DNA from: Minwuia sp.
GTDB taxonomy: Bacteria > Pseudomonadota > Alphaproteobacteria > Minwuiales > Minwuiaceae
Reading direction: 5' to 3'
Assembly (NCBI GenBank): GCA_029210175.1
Contig: JARGPL010000003.1
Span: forward strand, 1 to 64,000
DNA length: 64,000 nucleotides
Made by a program: the position numbers and the translations under genes. The notes under the pieces are model-generated. The model was not told the origin of the DNA, did no database searches, and saw nothing but the letters and a program-made list of their open reading frames with translations. Shown here piece after piece: positions 1-8,516 of the stretch. The stretch's first letter is position 1; each line of letters opens with the position of its first letter.

Positions 1-1664
1 GCGCGATAAACTGTGTTACCCTGGTCTTCACGCGCCAGACCTTCGGCGATCAGCCATTGACGGCGGCGGGATTGGGCTTCGCGCAGGTCTCGGCCAAAAC
101 CGGAATCGCGGGTCGTTTCCGGCTGGCTGGAGACGAGTTCGCGGTCGAGCCAGGTCGCGCCGTCGGCGCCGATCTGCTGATCGAGTGTGAGGTGCGATAG
201 CTTTTCGACAATGACTGGCGCTGCCTTGGCCCGCCCGCGTTCATATTCCGTCACGCGATCAAGATGGTCAGGCGCAATGTTCCATGTGCCGTCCGGCTCA
301 CGCTCGATTTTGCCAATGGCGCGGCGGATGGCTTCGAGCCGCCGGATATGGGTTTCGGCAAAATTTTCGGTGGCGCGGGGATCGTGTTTCAGGTGAATGT
401 CGATGTTGTAGCGGCCACCATTGGCGGCGGCAATTTCGGCGACGGTGCGATCCACCTTTCGGGGATCAAGGCTTTTGGGTGCGACGCGGATGATGCTGCC
501 CTCAGGCATCGGCTCGGTCGCCTCGCCCTTGCCGATGTCAATATAGTGGGCGCGGCCATCCAACCCATCAACGATGAGGTAATGTCGGTCGTTGATCTCG
601 TCGGACAGCCCGCGCGCCATCACGCGCCCGGTGATGGATTGTGGATCGGCGGGGTCGTGGATGGCAAAATCCGCAGGGCTACGGGCGATGTCTTTTGTCG
701 CCATTTCGCGGTGCAGGGTCTTGATGATGTCGCCGCGCTCGCCCATGCGCCGCAGCGTATCCTCCAGCCCCGCTTCCAATCGCCACTGACCGGGGCGGAG
801 TTCCTCGGCGAGGCCAAGGCGTGTGAGCTTCTTCAGACGACCCGCACGCAGGCTCTGCTGGAAAACGTTGCGGTCGATAGCGGAAACGCTGCCGTTCTCG
901 TCCATCTCGCGCATGAGGCGGCGGTCGATGCTGGTCAGGCGCTCCTGCTCAACCTCATGGCGCAGCCGGTTCTCGATTTCCCGATCCGTGCGTGGGCCTA
1001 GATCGAGACTGACCAGTTCCGCAGCGCGCTCGCGCATGCCGGTGGTGATATAGTCCCGGGCGATAATCAGATCATGCCCTTTGTCATCACGCCCGCGCAG
1101 CATGATATGCGTGTGCGGATGGCCGGTGTTGAAATGGTCGACCGCCACCCAATCGAGCTTCGTGCCAAGGTCTTCTTCCATCTGCGTCATCAAGCGGCGG
1201 GTCAGCGGTTTCAGGTCTTCATAATCCGCGCCATCCTCTGGCGCGACAATGAAGCGGAACTGGTGGCGGTCGCCGTCAGCCCGATCGAGGAATGTCTTGC
1301 CATCGACTTCGTTCTCCAACGCATTATAAAGGTCGCCGCGCTCCCCTTCGCGGGTGACGCCGTCGCGTTGGATATAACGCAGATGCGCCTTTGCCCCACC
1401 CATCCCCTTGCCGGCCAACCTGACGATGCGAGATTTGATAATGACGCGGCGCTGACGGAATGCAGCATGGCGGTCACGGCTCGCAAGCACACGGCCAACG
1501 CCCGCACCACGCCCGATACGGCTGCCGCTGAAGTTTGATTTTCCCACACCGCCACGAGCGAGATTTGAAGCCGCCAGAACCTGATGCAGGAACTTGCGCC
1601 CACCCTTCGATCCACGTGAACGGGGTTTACCGAGCTTTGGTTTGAAATCGTCATCATCCGACAT
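1..1664 (-). CDS. Relaxase/mobilization nuclease with DUF3363 domain (3' end outside window)
   Basis: The minus strand is open from an ATG at 1664 to the window edge, giving 554 visible codons. The protein begins MSDDDDFKPKLGKPRSRGSK, typical of DUF3363 relaxases. A histidine cluster, HFNTGHPHTHIMLRG, lies near residues 174-188 and matches the metal-binding HxH motif of VirD2/TraI-like relaxases, which nick oriT and lead the strand into the recipient. The rest (visible piece ending in LAREDQGNTVYR) belongs to the DUF3363 part. A GGGAGAAGG ribosome binding site precedes the ATG. An in-frame GTG further upstream behind AGGAGG, near 1767, is an alternative start. The gene closes the run HTH-traF-transglycosylase-relaxase. 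Confidence 0.92.
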   Translation of the reverse strand, partial: MSDDDDFKPKLGKPRSRGSKGGRKFLHQVLAASNLARGGVGKSNFSGSRIGRGAGVGRVLASRDRHAAFRQRRVIIKSRIVRLAGKGMGGAKAHLRYIQRDGVTREGERGDLYNALENEVDGKTFLDRADGDRHQFRFIVAPEDGADYEDLKPLTRRLMTQMEEDLGTKLDWVAVDHFNTGHPHTHIMLRGRDDKGHDLIIARDYITTGMRERAAELVSLDLGPRTDREIENRLRHEVEQERLTSIDRRLMREMDENGSVSAIDRNVFQQSLRAGRLKKLTRLGLAEELRPGQWRLEAGLEDTLRRMGERGDIIKTLHREMATKDIARSPADFAIHDPADPQSITGRVMARGLSDEINDRHYLIVDGLDGRAHYIDIGKGEATEPMPEGSIIRVAPKSLDPRKVDRTVAEIAAANGGRYNIDIHLKHDPRATENFAETHIRRLEAIRRAIGKIEREPDGTWNIAPDHLDRVTEYERGRAKAAPVIVEKLSHLTLDQQIGADGATWLDRELVSSQPETTRDSGFGRDLREAQSRRRQWLIAEGLAREDQGNTVYR

Positions 1665-1989
1665 GGGCACCTTCTCCCTGGTCTGGGGATTGGTGCCAAA
1701 GAACATCAGGAATATCAGGGTGTTGCCGGCGATCTGGCACCATGGCAGGGCGCTTGGCACTATTCACCCTCCTGAAAAAACGATGTGCAGACAAAGGCTT
1801 ACCATCCGCACCACGGGCGGATGGTGCCGGAGCTTTATCTTGCCTTACGCGGCTTTGATCATCCTCCCTGCGACCATCCACGATCACCTGCGACCGATCC
1901 TCCGCCGGGGCATAAATCCCGGCAGCAGCAAGATCGCGCTGCCGGGGGTAAAAACGCGCAGAAATCGCGATGGGAAACGGCGTCTTCAT
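1654..1989 (-). CDS. Possible small hypothetical protein before the relaxase gene
   Basis: An ATG two bases past the transglycosylase stop codon opens a 111-codon frame that ends 11 bases inside the relaxase gene. The product would start MKTPFPIAISARFYPR and is basic and proline/arginine-rich, with no domain I recognise. Tight spacing on both sides argues for translation. The low-complexity composition and the inverted repeat inside it (1801-1825) argue for a non-coding or transfer-origin segment instead. I lean slightly towards non-coding. Confidence 0.25.
   Translation of the reverse strand: MKTPFPIAISARFYPRQRDLAAAGIYAPAEDRSQVIVDGRREDDQSRVRQDKAPAPSARGADGKPLSAHRFFRRVNSAKRPAMVPDRRQHPDIPDVLWHQSPDQGEGAHVG
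1801..1825. repeat. Perfect 9-bp inverted repeat upstream of relaxase gene
   Basis: ACCATCCGC at 1801-1809 and GCGGATGGT at 1817-1825 are perfect inverted copies separated by seven bases. There is no T-run on either side, so it does not look like an intrinsic terminator. Its place about 140 bases in front of the relaxase start suits an oriT arm or an operator, but that is inference. Confidence 0.5.
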
Positions 1990-1990
1990 C

Positions 1991-2626
1991 TCATTTTTCT
2001 CCCGATTTTTGGGTGGAAAGCGGCACGAAAAGCTCGCCATTTCGCGCGGGATTGTCGCTGTTTTCACCCGTCGAAATCGGGAAAAATAGCCGCGCATCGA
2101 AGGCGATTTGCGGCGAATTTTGTGCGGGCGACGGGCTGGCTTTTGCATTTGTGACGGCGGTTTCCGGCGCGTCCGCAAGCGCCGCCTCTAAGCCAGCGAC
2201 ATAGGCGCGGGTCTCGGCAGGAAGCGGCTTCCCAGTACGCAAATGCTCCGCGTAACGTCCCGGCCCGGCATTGTACGCGGCGAAGAGACCGGGGGTACCG
2301 AAGCGCTCATACATGGCTTTGAGATAGGCGGTTCCAGCGAGAATATTGGTGCGCGGATCGTAAGCGTAAGCGCCCAAACCATGCTGCTCGCGCAACTCCT
2401 CCCAGGTGCCGGGCATGAGCTGCATCAGGCCCATCGCGCCCTTGGGCGAGATTGCTTTGGGATCGCCATTGCTCTCGGCCATGATGACGGCCTCGATCCA
2501 TTTCGCGGGAATGGCGAAACGCTGTGACGCTTCTTTTATATGCGCCTGAAACTGGTCGAGAGGTGCGGAATGGGCGGGGGCGATGATGGCGGCGGCCGCG
2601 ATGATGAGGGGCGTTATTCTGTCCAT
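1991..2626 (-). CDS. Lytic transglycosylase (SLT family), conjugation-associated
   Basis: This is a 211-residue exported muramidase. The N-terminus MDRITPLIIAAAAIIAPAHS is a signal peptide likely cleaved before APLDQ. The SLT core follows: catalytic Glu in VIMAESNGDP near residue 51, then GAMGLMQLMPGTW and AAYNAGPGRY. Such enzymes open peptidoglycan locally for the transfer apparatus (VirB1-like role). The start overlaps the end of the S26 peptidase gene by 13 bases, so the two are co-translated. The tail after about residue 150 is poorly conserved and may be a linker. Confidence 0.9.
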   Translation of the reverse strand: MDRITPLIIAAAAIIAPAHSAPLDQFQAHIKEASQRFAIPAKWIEAVIMAESNGDPKAISPKGAMGLMQLMPGTWEELREQHGLGAYAYDPRTNILAGTAYLKAMYERFGTPGLFAAYNAGPGRYAEHLRTGKPLPAETRAYVAGLEAALADAPETAVTNAKASPSPAQNSPQIAFDARLFFPISTGENSDNPARNGELFVPLSTQKSGEK

Positions 2627-3117
2627 AGCGGTGCGAGCCTCCCGATGATCTGCGCGCGCGGGACCGGTCCGAAATAGCGGCTGTCGAAGGAATCGGCGGG
2701 AGTGAGGAGCAGGAAGAATTCGTCACCGACGAGTGCGCGGCACTCGTACCAGCGCGGCATGGGGCGGCCTGCGCGGTCACGTTCAAGCTGGTGGGCGACA
2801 ATTTTGCCGTTGATGATGATCGCGCCGTCAAAGGCGCAGACATCATCACCACCCATAGCCGCGATGCGTTTGATCAGCGGTACGCCAGCGGGCAGATATC
2901 GGCGCTCGGCGGCCAGTTTGGCGATGGATTTTGGCGGGGAGATAAGCACCAGATCGCCACGTTCCGGCGCACCGGATGTGACGCGATAGAGGCCAATCGG
3001 CGCGCTGGCAGAGGCGTTCCAGACCAACAAGGGCGCGTGGACGATGGCGGAAATGCCGATCAGTGTCACACCGGAGATGGCGACAACAAGGGGAAGGAGG
3101 ACGGCTTTTTTCATCAC
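2614..3117 (-). CDS. traF: S26 family signal peptidase, TraF-like
   Basis: The 167-residue protein has one N-terminal membrane segment (residues about 5-28), then the S26 catalytic serine in SASAPIGLY (Ser38) and the general-base lysine in PLIKRIAAMGGD (Lys83). TraF-type peptidases of conjugative systems mature and cyclise pilin subunits. Its ATG overlaps the stop of the upstream HTH gene (ATGA) and its end overlaps the transglycosylase start, so it lies inside one transfer operon. The symbol is by family resemblance. Confidence 0.85.
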   Translation of the reverse strand: MMKKAVLLPLVVAISGVTLIGISAIVHAPLLVWNASASAPIGLYRVTSGAPERGDLVLISPPKSIAKLAAERRYLPAGVPLIKRIAAMGGDDVCAFDGAIIINGKIVAHQLERDRAGRPMPRWYECRALVGDEFFLLLTPADSFDSRYFGPVPRAQIIGRLAPLWTE

Positions 3118-3347
3118 CGCGCCCCATCCGATGTGGAGCTTTGCCGCCGCCCTTCCGACCAGGCGTCGAGGTCAGCGATGTGGTAGCGCACATAGCGGCC
3201 ATGCTTGCGAAAGCGCGGGCCATTGCCGGTGAGGCGCATCTTCTCAAGGGTGCGATAGGAGAGGCTGAGGTAATGCGCGGCCTCTCGGGTGGTGAGAAAC
3301 GGGCTGCCCTTTTTGGCCTCGCTCGCCCGTGATTGATCGTCTTGCAT
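3114..3347 (-). CDS. Helix-turn-helix protein, AlpA/excisionase-like
   Basis: A 77-residue DNA-binding protein with the MerR/excisionase-type HTH: FLTTREAAHYLSLSYRTLE followed by a wing containing RFRKHGRYVRY and DLDAW. Proteins of this kind regulate or direct excision of integrated elements. It is the first gene of the traF operon and overlaps traF by four bases, suggesting it controls that operon. Confidence 0.85.
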   Translation of the reverse strand: MQDDQSRASEAKKGSPFLTTREAAHYLSLSYRTLEKMRLTGNGPRFRKHGRYVRYHIADLDAWSEGRRQSSTSDGAR

Positions 3348-3525
3348 CGTTAGCTCCTTTCGGCGTGAATGGGCTAAGGATGGCGAGCAAGGGCGCGTCC
3401 CGGGACGCTCGAAAAACGGGGGGCGCGAAAATCGAGCCCCCTCTTTCGTTGCCCTTTTCGCTCACGCGAAAGTGGCGGCGCGCGACACGGCTTTCGTCGA
3501 AGAAAACAAAAGAGAAAAAGGGGCG

Positions 3526-3675
3526 CTATGCCCCTTCTCCGGTATCCATCGCATTGAGCTGGGCCTGCAATTCGGCGATCTTGGCGCGGTTCCATGCGCT
3601 CTCATCTGCGGGCAGTCCCCCGCGCAATTCGATGTCCAAGAGTTCGATCCAGATGGCGATATCGATGTGTGACAT
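3526..3675 (-). CDS. Small conserved-type hypothetical protein
   Basis: A 49-residue acidic protein beginning MSHIDIAIWIELLDIELRGG and ending NAMDTGEGA. The ATG at 3675 has an AGGAG site upstream and a perfect stem-loop (3703-3721) before that, as other backbone genes here do. I recognise no domain; it looks like a small helical protein. It sits between DUF736 and the HTH/traF operon. Confidence 0.6.
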   Translation of the reverse strand: MSHIDIAIWIELLDIELRGGLPADESAWNRAKIAELQAQLNAMDTGEGA

Positions 3676-3702
3676 GGGTAGAAAATCTCCTGATGATTGA
3701 GC

Positions 3703-3721
3703 CGTTCTCCCGTCGAGAACG
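3703..3721 (-). promoter_or_regulatory. Leader stem-loop of the gene at 3526-3675
   Basis: CGTTCTC (3703-3709) and GAGAACG (3715-3721) form a perfect 7-bp stem with a 5-base loop, just upstream of the AGGAG ribosome binding site. It belongs to a series of similar leaders in the backbone. Confidence 0.5.
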
Positions 3722-3940
3722 CGCCCAGCGGTCATCCGGTGAGCCGAGGGTCAAGGCCGCGAAGCGCCGCCGAAGGCGGGGCGTGGGGGAGCCGAAATGC
3801 GCAGCATTTTGGGGGTACCGCGCAGCCTTGAGGCTCGCGTTTGGCCGGGTGGCATACTGAAGAAATCGAGACGGAAAGCCCGTCGGCGACAGCCGACTCC
3901 GCATCAATTCCGGCGGCCCAGCTCGCGCGAAAGCATGAGA

Positions 3941-3975
3941 AAAGCCCCGCCACGGTCGATCCGCAGCGGGGCTTT
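3941..3975 (-). terminator. Intrinsic terminator after DUF736 gene
   Basis: AAAGCCCCGC at 3941-3950 and GCGGGGCTTT at 3966-3975 pair perfectly over 10 bp with a 15-base loop. On the minus strand the stem ends in a T-run. It lies 13 bases beyond the DUF736 stop codon. Confidence 0.75.
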
Positions 3976-3987
3976 GAGGGGCAGGAT

Positions 3988-4329
3988 TTAGCGGTCGCGC
4001 GGCTCCCAGAGGGCGATATGGGTGGTGCCGTCTTCGCCGGGCTGTTCCAGCTTGACCAGGCGGGCGCGCACCCAGTTGGGGCCGAATTCTGGCGCGCCGA
4101 TCTTGAGGTTGAGGTAGGTCTCGCCGCTGGTTTTGGCGACCTGCGACCAGCCGGCGCCGACTTCGTAGCGGTTGCCATTACCGGCATAGACGCGATGATC
4201 GGGGGCGTTCTCGCTCATCTTGTCGACCGGGACGATGACGAGGCTGGCGGTGACGTTGAGGGTTTTGAGCGTGCCGGTGAAGCTGTTGTCAGTGGCGTTT
4301 TTGGTGAAGGCGCCAAGGGTGATAGCCAT
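3988..4329 (-). CDS. DUF736 domain-containing protein
   Basis: The 113-residue protein starts MAITLGAFTKNATDNSFTGT, the hallmark of DUF736, and ends with THIALWEPRDR. DUF736 proteins are small, all-beta, and nearly always found on alphaproteobacterial plasmids and integrative elements; their function is not established. A GGAGA site precedes the ATG, with an inverted repeat (4352-4373) upstream. A strong terminator follows, so it is probably monocistronic. Confidence 0.92.
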   Translation of the reverse strand: MAITLGAFTKNATDNSFTGTLKTLNVTASLVIVPVDKMSENAPDHRVYAGNGNRYEVGAGWSQVAKTSGETYLNLKIGAPEFGPNWVRARLVKLEQPGEDGTTHIALWEPRDR

Positions 4330-4351
4330 TTGAAAGTCTCCTATGCTGTTG

Positions 4352-4373
4352 ATCGCGGGATCATCCCTGCGAT
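4352..4373 (-). promoter_or_regulatory. Inverted repeat in DUF736 leader
   Basis: ATCGCGGGAT and ATCCCTGCGAT form an imperfect inverted repeat with one bulge immediately before the GGAGA ribosome binding site. It may be an RNA hairpin or an operator; the sequence alone cannot decide. Confidence 0.4.
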
Positions 4374-5171
4374 GTCACCAGCGAAAAGACCGCAAAGGCG
4401 GGCGGTTCACCTGAAAGGGCGAAGTGCAACGGAGCACCCGCCGGGCGGGGAAATTTGCCTCGCGAGGAATGGCCGTAGGCCAGGGGAAATTTTTCCGACC
4501 GAAGGGTTGAACGGACCGGCGCGGGATTTAAGCGACAAAGACATGCAGGGATTGGTCCTCGATGAATGGCGCGACAGGGAGACGAATGGCCTCATCACCC
4601 GCCGCTTTCACAGCCGAGAATGACGGCGTTACCGGTCCCACGGACGCCCATCACCCAGCCGGATCGGCATTCTTCCGTGCAAAGATGAGCCCCAAAACGC
4701 CCCTTCATCGCATCGCTATGCTGGCCGCGCGATACGAAGAACGGAGCCAGGCAGCCACGCCAAAACGAGCGGCGAAGCGGCAACCAATCCTCATAAGCCG
4801 CGCCATTTCTGCCCCGATGCGCTGACCCAGCCCAAGCTGAGACCACCCGCAAGACGGCCCGCTGCACTGCTGGTAGGAGGCATAACCCACCTTTCCCGCC
4901 CTCCCGGCCACGCCTGATCGCACGAGGAATGGGGCTTTTCATGCGGGAAACGCCAGCCATCCACCGCCCACGAATGCGGGCAAAAGCGCCATGGGATGGA
5001 AGCCCGCAGGGCAGAAACCGCGAAGCGGGTTCGGTTCACGACAGCCCGGCGCGCGGGGCTTGCCCCGTGCGGGCGCCCATACTGTAAATGTAATCCGCTA
5101 TTTTCATCTGTCAGAAGATTGGATATCATGAAGTTAGGAGATTCTGAATTACATTGGGTAATCCTGAGGCG
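4374..5171. other. Roughly 800-base stretch without a convincing gene
   Basis: No open frame here has convincing protein character: the candidates are arginine/serine-rich and lack ribosome binding sites. It holds a GC-rich hairpin at 5051-5070 and, nearer the RHH gene, ATGTAAT (5088-5094) and its inverted copy ATTACAT (5148-5154). AT content rises sharply from about 5081, as in a promoter region. A transfer or replication origin could lie here, but I see no iteron array. Confidence 0.5.
5051..5070. repeat. GC-rich hairpin upstream of RHH gene
   Basis: GCGCGGGGC and GCCCCGTGC are adjacent inverted arms (one G-T pair) forming a tight stem. No T-run follows on either strand. Confidence 0.4.
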
Positions 5172-5384
5172 ATGGCGCGATCGAAGAAAATCACGAATGA
5201 ACAGCGTGGCGGAAAGAAGGATGTGGCCTTGCAGGTCATGGTTCCTCCTGACGTCAAACGGGCGGTTAATATGCAAGCGGCAAAGGAAGATACAACACAG
5301 CGGACCATTGTGTTGAAGGCACTACAGGCGCTGGGCATTCCAGTTTCTGACGACGATCTTCATGATCGCCGCAGGGATCGATAG
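5172..5384 (+). CDS. Ribbon-helix-helix DNA-binding protein
   Basis: A 70-residue basic protein (MARSKKITNEQRGGKKDVAL...). The segment VALQVMVPPDVKRAVNMQAA, followed by a second helix ending KALQALGIP, is a ribbon-helix-helix fold of the CopG/ParG kind. In related elements such genes follow parA; no parA is seen here, and instead the methyltransferase gene starts 18 bases downstream. It may be a partition accessory protein or the autoregulator of the methyltransferase-nuclease module. The inverted ATGTAAT/ATTACAT pair upstream is a candidate operator. Confidence 0.7.
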   Translation: MARSKKITNEQRGGKKDVALQVMVPPDVKRAVNMQAAKEDTTQRTIVLKALQALGIPVSDDDLHDRRRDR

Positions 5385-5402
5385 GAGCAACTTCATGAAA
5401 GG

Positions 5403-8400
5403 ATGGGGAAGGTAACGGTGGCCCAGGCTCTTCCATCAAAGTGGGTGGACGCACTTTCCCTCGGACGCCGAAAGGCGCCCGAGCTTTATAGCGCGGGTGA
5501 TGCCATCAAGCTCGGCCCTCATGCCGAATCAATTCGCTTTGCTCTAGACGAATTGGGGCTTGCCGCTGTTTTTTGCATCGAAGGTGCACCAACAATCGGC
5601 TTCCTGAACGAGCCGAACGTAACGCTCGACCGCATTGATGCGGTTCATAGAGTTCTCTGGAATCAGGGCTTGATGAGCCTACTGCTTGTCATCGGTGATG
5701 ACGAGCTAACGGCCTATTCCTTGGTGCAGCGGCCGTTCAAGCGTGAAGAAGGGACGTCCAAGCAAGATCCGCGGCTGATCACCACGCTTTCCCTGCTTGG
5801 TCATGCCCTGACGCTGCGCGAGTTGATAGATTCCACCGAGTCAGGACGCTTCTGGTTCGAGAACGACAGCTTCTTCGACCTGTCGCAACGGGTCGATAGC
5901 GTTTTGTTGGATAACCTTCTCCACGCCTTCCGCAAATTGAAGGACGATCTAGGCAGTGATGGCGCACAAGCGCTGCTCATGCAGACAATGTTCATTGCTT
6001 ATCTAGAAGATCGGAAAATCATCACCCCCGACGTATTTCAGGATGCTTCAAACGGTTCTCATTCAAAGTTCGAGGAGATCCTCGCCGCCAAATCGGCTAA
6101 ACCCTTCGAAAAGCTGTTTGTATGGCTAAAGGAAGCGTTCAATGGCGATGTTTTCAACGCGCCATGCGCATTTGATCTTGGGTCGAAGCTTCCGCCAAAG
6201 CTGAAGACAGAGCATCTTCGTGTGCTGGGGCCATTTCGTCACGGACGGGAAGAGATCGGATCGGGTCAGCTACGCTTTTTCGGTTATGACTTTCAACATA
6301 TGCCGATCGCCCTGATTAGTGCGGTATATGATCGCTTTCTAAAGGAGGAGGCAGAGAAGAAGAACTCAGATGGCGCTTTCTACACGCCGATGTTCCTAGC
6401 CGATGTGGTCGTTAATCAGGTTTGGGACGAACTGAATGATGAGCAGAGATCGAAGGGCATCTTCTACGATCCGGCGTGTGGCTCCGGGATTTTTCTTGTT
6501 AGAGTTTTTCAACGGCTCGTTGCCCATCATTGCAGAACCAGAAAAAAGCGCTATGCGACATGGAATGAACTGACGTCTATCGCACTTCGATTACATGGTG
6601 GAGACGTCAATACTGCTGCGGTGCGCGTTGCGACCTTCTCGCTTTACATAGCTTTGTTGGAGCAATCGAACCCGCCTGACCTCCCCGCGCTGATCAAAAA
6701 GGGCAAGCTCCTTCCCTCACTTTATCGGGTTACGCTGCGGGTGGAGGATTTCTTTACCACGGCTGACGAGGCGCGTTACGACGCGATCATCGGCAATCCG
6801 CCGTGGAAGGGCCGCGCAGGCGTCGTCACGACAGCACAGCAATGGGCCAAGGCACAGAACCTTCCCGACCCTGGGAAGGATATCGCGTGGGGATTTGTCT
6901 GGAAGTCTCTCAACTCAGTGAAACCAGATGGCCTCATTGGCCTGCTTCTTCCGGCGATGGGTGTGCTTCACAATACATCAGGCGAGGCGGCTCGGAAGCT
7001 ACTGCTTCGCAAAGCGAGCGTTAGGCGCATCATCAATCTCTCCGATCTGTGCTTCCAATTGTTCGATGGCGCACAGCGGCCCACGGCTTTCGTTCTTTAT
7101 CAGAACGGTCAAGACGACGGCACGCCCTATCGCTTTGAATATTGGGTTCCGAAGGCGGACCTCAATCTGCGTCTTAAGCGCATAATGACATTATCGCGGT
7201 CTGATCGCTTACGACTGCGTTCCGATCAAGTGGAAAGTGATCCGTCCATCTTCAAGCGGCGCTTATGGACTAGGAGTCCAGACGAAAGGTTGCTGCAATA
7301 CCTACGTAGCGTGCCAGCTTTGAATATATTCATATGCGAATACAAAACGCTCCGAAAAGGAGAGTTCGATCGCGCTTTCACTTGGGCTATCGGTCAAGGA
7401 TTTCAACCTGCGAACCCAGAAAAGACAGGGCAGCCAGAATATCGAACCACCACATCCGACTTTGTGACGGGCTACCCGTATCTTGCAGCGGAATCATTCT
7501 CGGCGATAGCACTTCCGGCAATCGAGGAAAAGCCTTGGCATACAAAATCGGTAAGACGCGCTGGATTTTCAGAGGGGTTTATTGGTCCTCATATCCTTGT
7601 ACCGCAAGGGGTAGAGCGTTCTATCGGTCGAGTTCGCGCTGCATATACCGAGCAGAGTCTGGCATTTGAGCACTCACTTCAGGCAATTGCATTTCCTGCA
7701 TCTGAAAGTCGAACTGCCAAACTGCTTACTGCTGTTCTGAACAGTAGCCTTGCTGCCTGGTTCTATTTCCATGATTCCGCAAATTTTGGCGCAGACCGAG
7801 CAAAGGTTCACCAGAACGAACTGCTAAAGCTGCCGTTTTCGGCGCCGGAGAGCATGCCCGATCCAGAGCGCGCGACAGCGGCGGCGGAAAAGATCGTTCG
7901 TCTCGTCGACCGCGAAATCAAACAGGCAAATGATCTGCTGCGTCAGCATGGCAATGTCCTAGAAGAGATCGACGGCTTGGTCTACGAATATTACGCACTC
8001 GACGAGCACGACATTGCTCTGATCGATGACACGTTCAAACATATTATTCCCGCCATGCAACCGCGCCGGAGTGCCGGTATGCAAAAAATCTGGGACAGCA
8101 GCCGTTTAGAACACCGTAGTGCTTACGCGGCGACGCTTTGCGACGCATTGAAGCCCTGGTTTCGGAAGCCGGTAGGTGCTTCCTTAACTGCAATATCTGC
8201 GGATATCGCTGTGTTGCGCCTGACTCTCGACAGCTCCGATCAAACCGATGAGGCTTACAGCGAGAACGCCTCAACAGATTTCGAGATCTTCCTTCAAACG
8301 ATTCACGCAAACCTGCCTGCTCCGCTACCAGGCAATGTGCAACTCGTACCTGATCTTCGTTTCGTGATCGGCCATGACATGTATCTGATCAAGCCGATAC

Positions 8401-8516
8401 AACTTCGACATTGGTTGCGTTCAACGGCATTAGCTGATGCCGAGCAGATTGCCGCCGAATTTAGTGCTGTTGTGGCGCGAAATTCCAAGTTGGATGCCCA
8501 AAATGCTGGCCGGTGA
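5403..8516 (+). CDS. Eco57I-like N6-adenine DNA methyltransferase, R-M type
   Basis: This 1037-residue protein has an N-terminal domain (1-190) of the sort found in type IIG-like methylases (WNQGLMSLLLVIGDDELTAY), then GAFYTPMFLADVV, SAM motif I YDPACGSGIFLV near residue 355, GGDVNTAAVRVATFSLYIAL, and catalytic motif IV IIGNPPW near 464. The C-terminal half would hold the target recognition region. It should methylate adenine in a specific site. No PD-ExK nuclease motif is evident in the N-terminus, so cleavage probably depends on the downstream protein, whose start overlaps this gene's end. A GTG at 5418 behind GGGGAAGG is an alternative start with a better ribosome binding site. Confidence 0.85.
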   Translation: MGKVTVAQALPSKWVDALSLGRRKAPELYSAGDAIKLGPHAESIRFALDELGLAAVFCIEGAPTIGFLNEPNVTLDRIDAVHRVLWNQGLMSLLLVIGDDELTAYSLVQRPFKREEGTSKQDPRLITTLSLLGHALTLRELIDSTESGRFWFENDSFFDLSQRVDSVLLDNLLHAFRKLKDDLGSDGAQALLMQTMFIAYLEDRKIITPDVFQDASNGSHSKFEEILAAKSAKPFEKLFVWLKEAFNGDVFNAPCAFDLGSKLPPKLKTEHLRVLGPFRHGREEIGSGQLRFFGYDFQHMPIALISAVYDRFLKEEAEKKNSDGAFYTPMFLADVVVNQVWDELNDEQRSKGIFYDPACGSGIFLVRVFQRLVAHHCRTRKKRYATWNELTSIALRLHGGDVNTAAVRVATFSLYIALLEQSNPPDLPALIKKGKLLPSLYRVTLRVEDFFTTADEARYDAIIGNPPWKGRAGVVTTAQQWAKAQNLPDPGKDIAWGFVWKSLNSVKPDGLIGLLLPAMGVLHNTSGEAARKLLLRKASVRRIINLSDLCFQLFDGAQRPTAFVLYQNGQDDGTPYRFEYWVPKADLNLRLKRIMTLSRSDRLRLRSDQVESDPSIFKRRLWTRSPDERLLQYLRSVPALNIFICEYKTLRKGEFDRAFTWAIGQGFQPANPEKTGQPEYRTTTSDFVTGYPYLAAESFSAIALPAIEEKPWHTKSVRRAGFSEGFIGPHILVPQGVERSIGRVRAAYTEQSLAFEHSLQAIAFPASESRTAKLLTAVLNSSLAAWFYFHDSANFGADRAKVHQNELLKLPFSAPESMPDPERATAAAEKIVRLVDREIKQANDLLRQHGNVLEEIDGLVYEYYALDEHDIALIDDTFKHIIPAMQPRRSAGMQKIWDSSRLEHRSAYAATLCDALKPWFRKPVGASLTAISADIAVLRLTLDSSDQTDEAYSENASTDFEIFLQTIHANLPAPLPGNVQLVPDLRFVIGHDMYLIKPIQLRHWLRSTALADAEQIAAEFSAVVARNSKLDAQNAGR

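Noticed and set aside
264-1538. Long plus-strand open frames
   Set aside because: They are antisense to the relaxase gene, whose minus-strand product carries the HxH motif and DUF3363 features.
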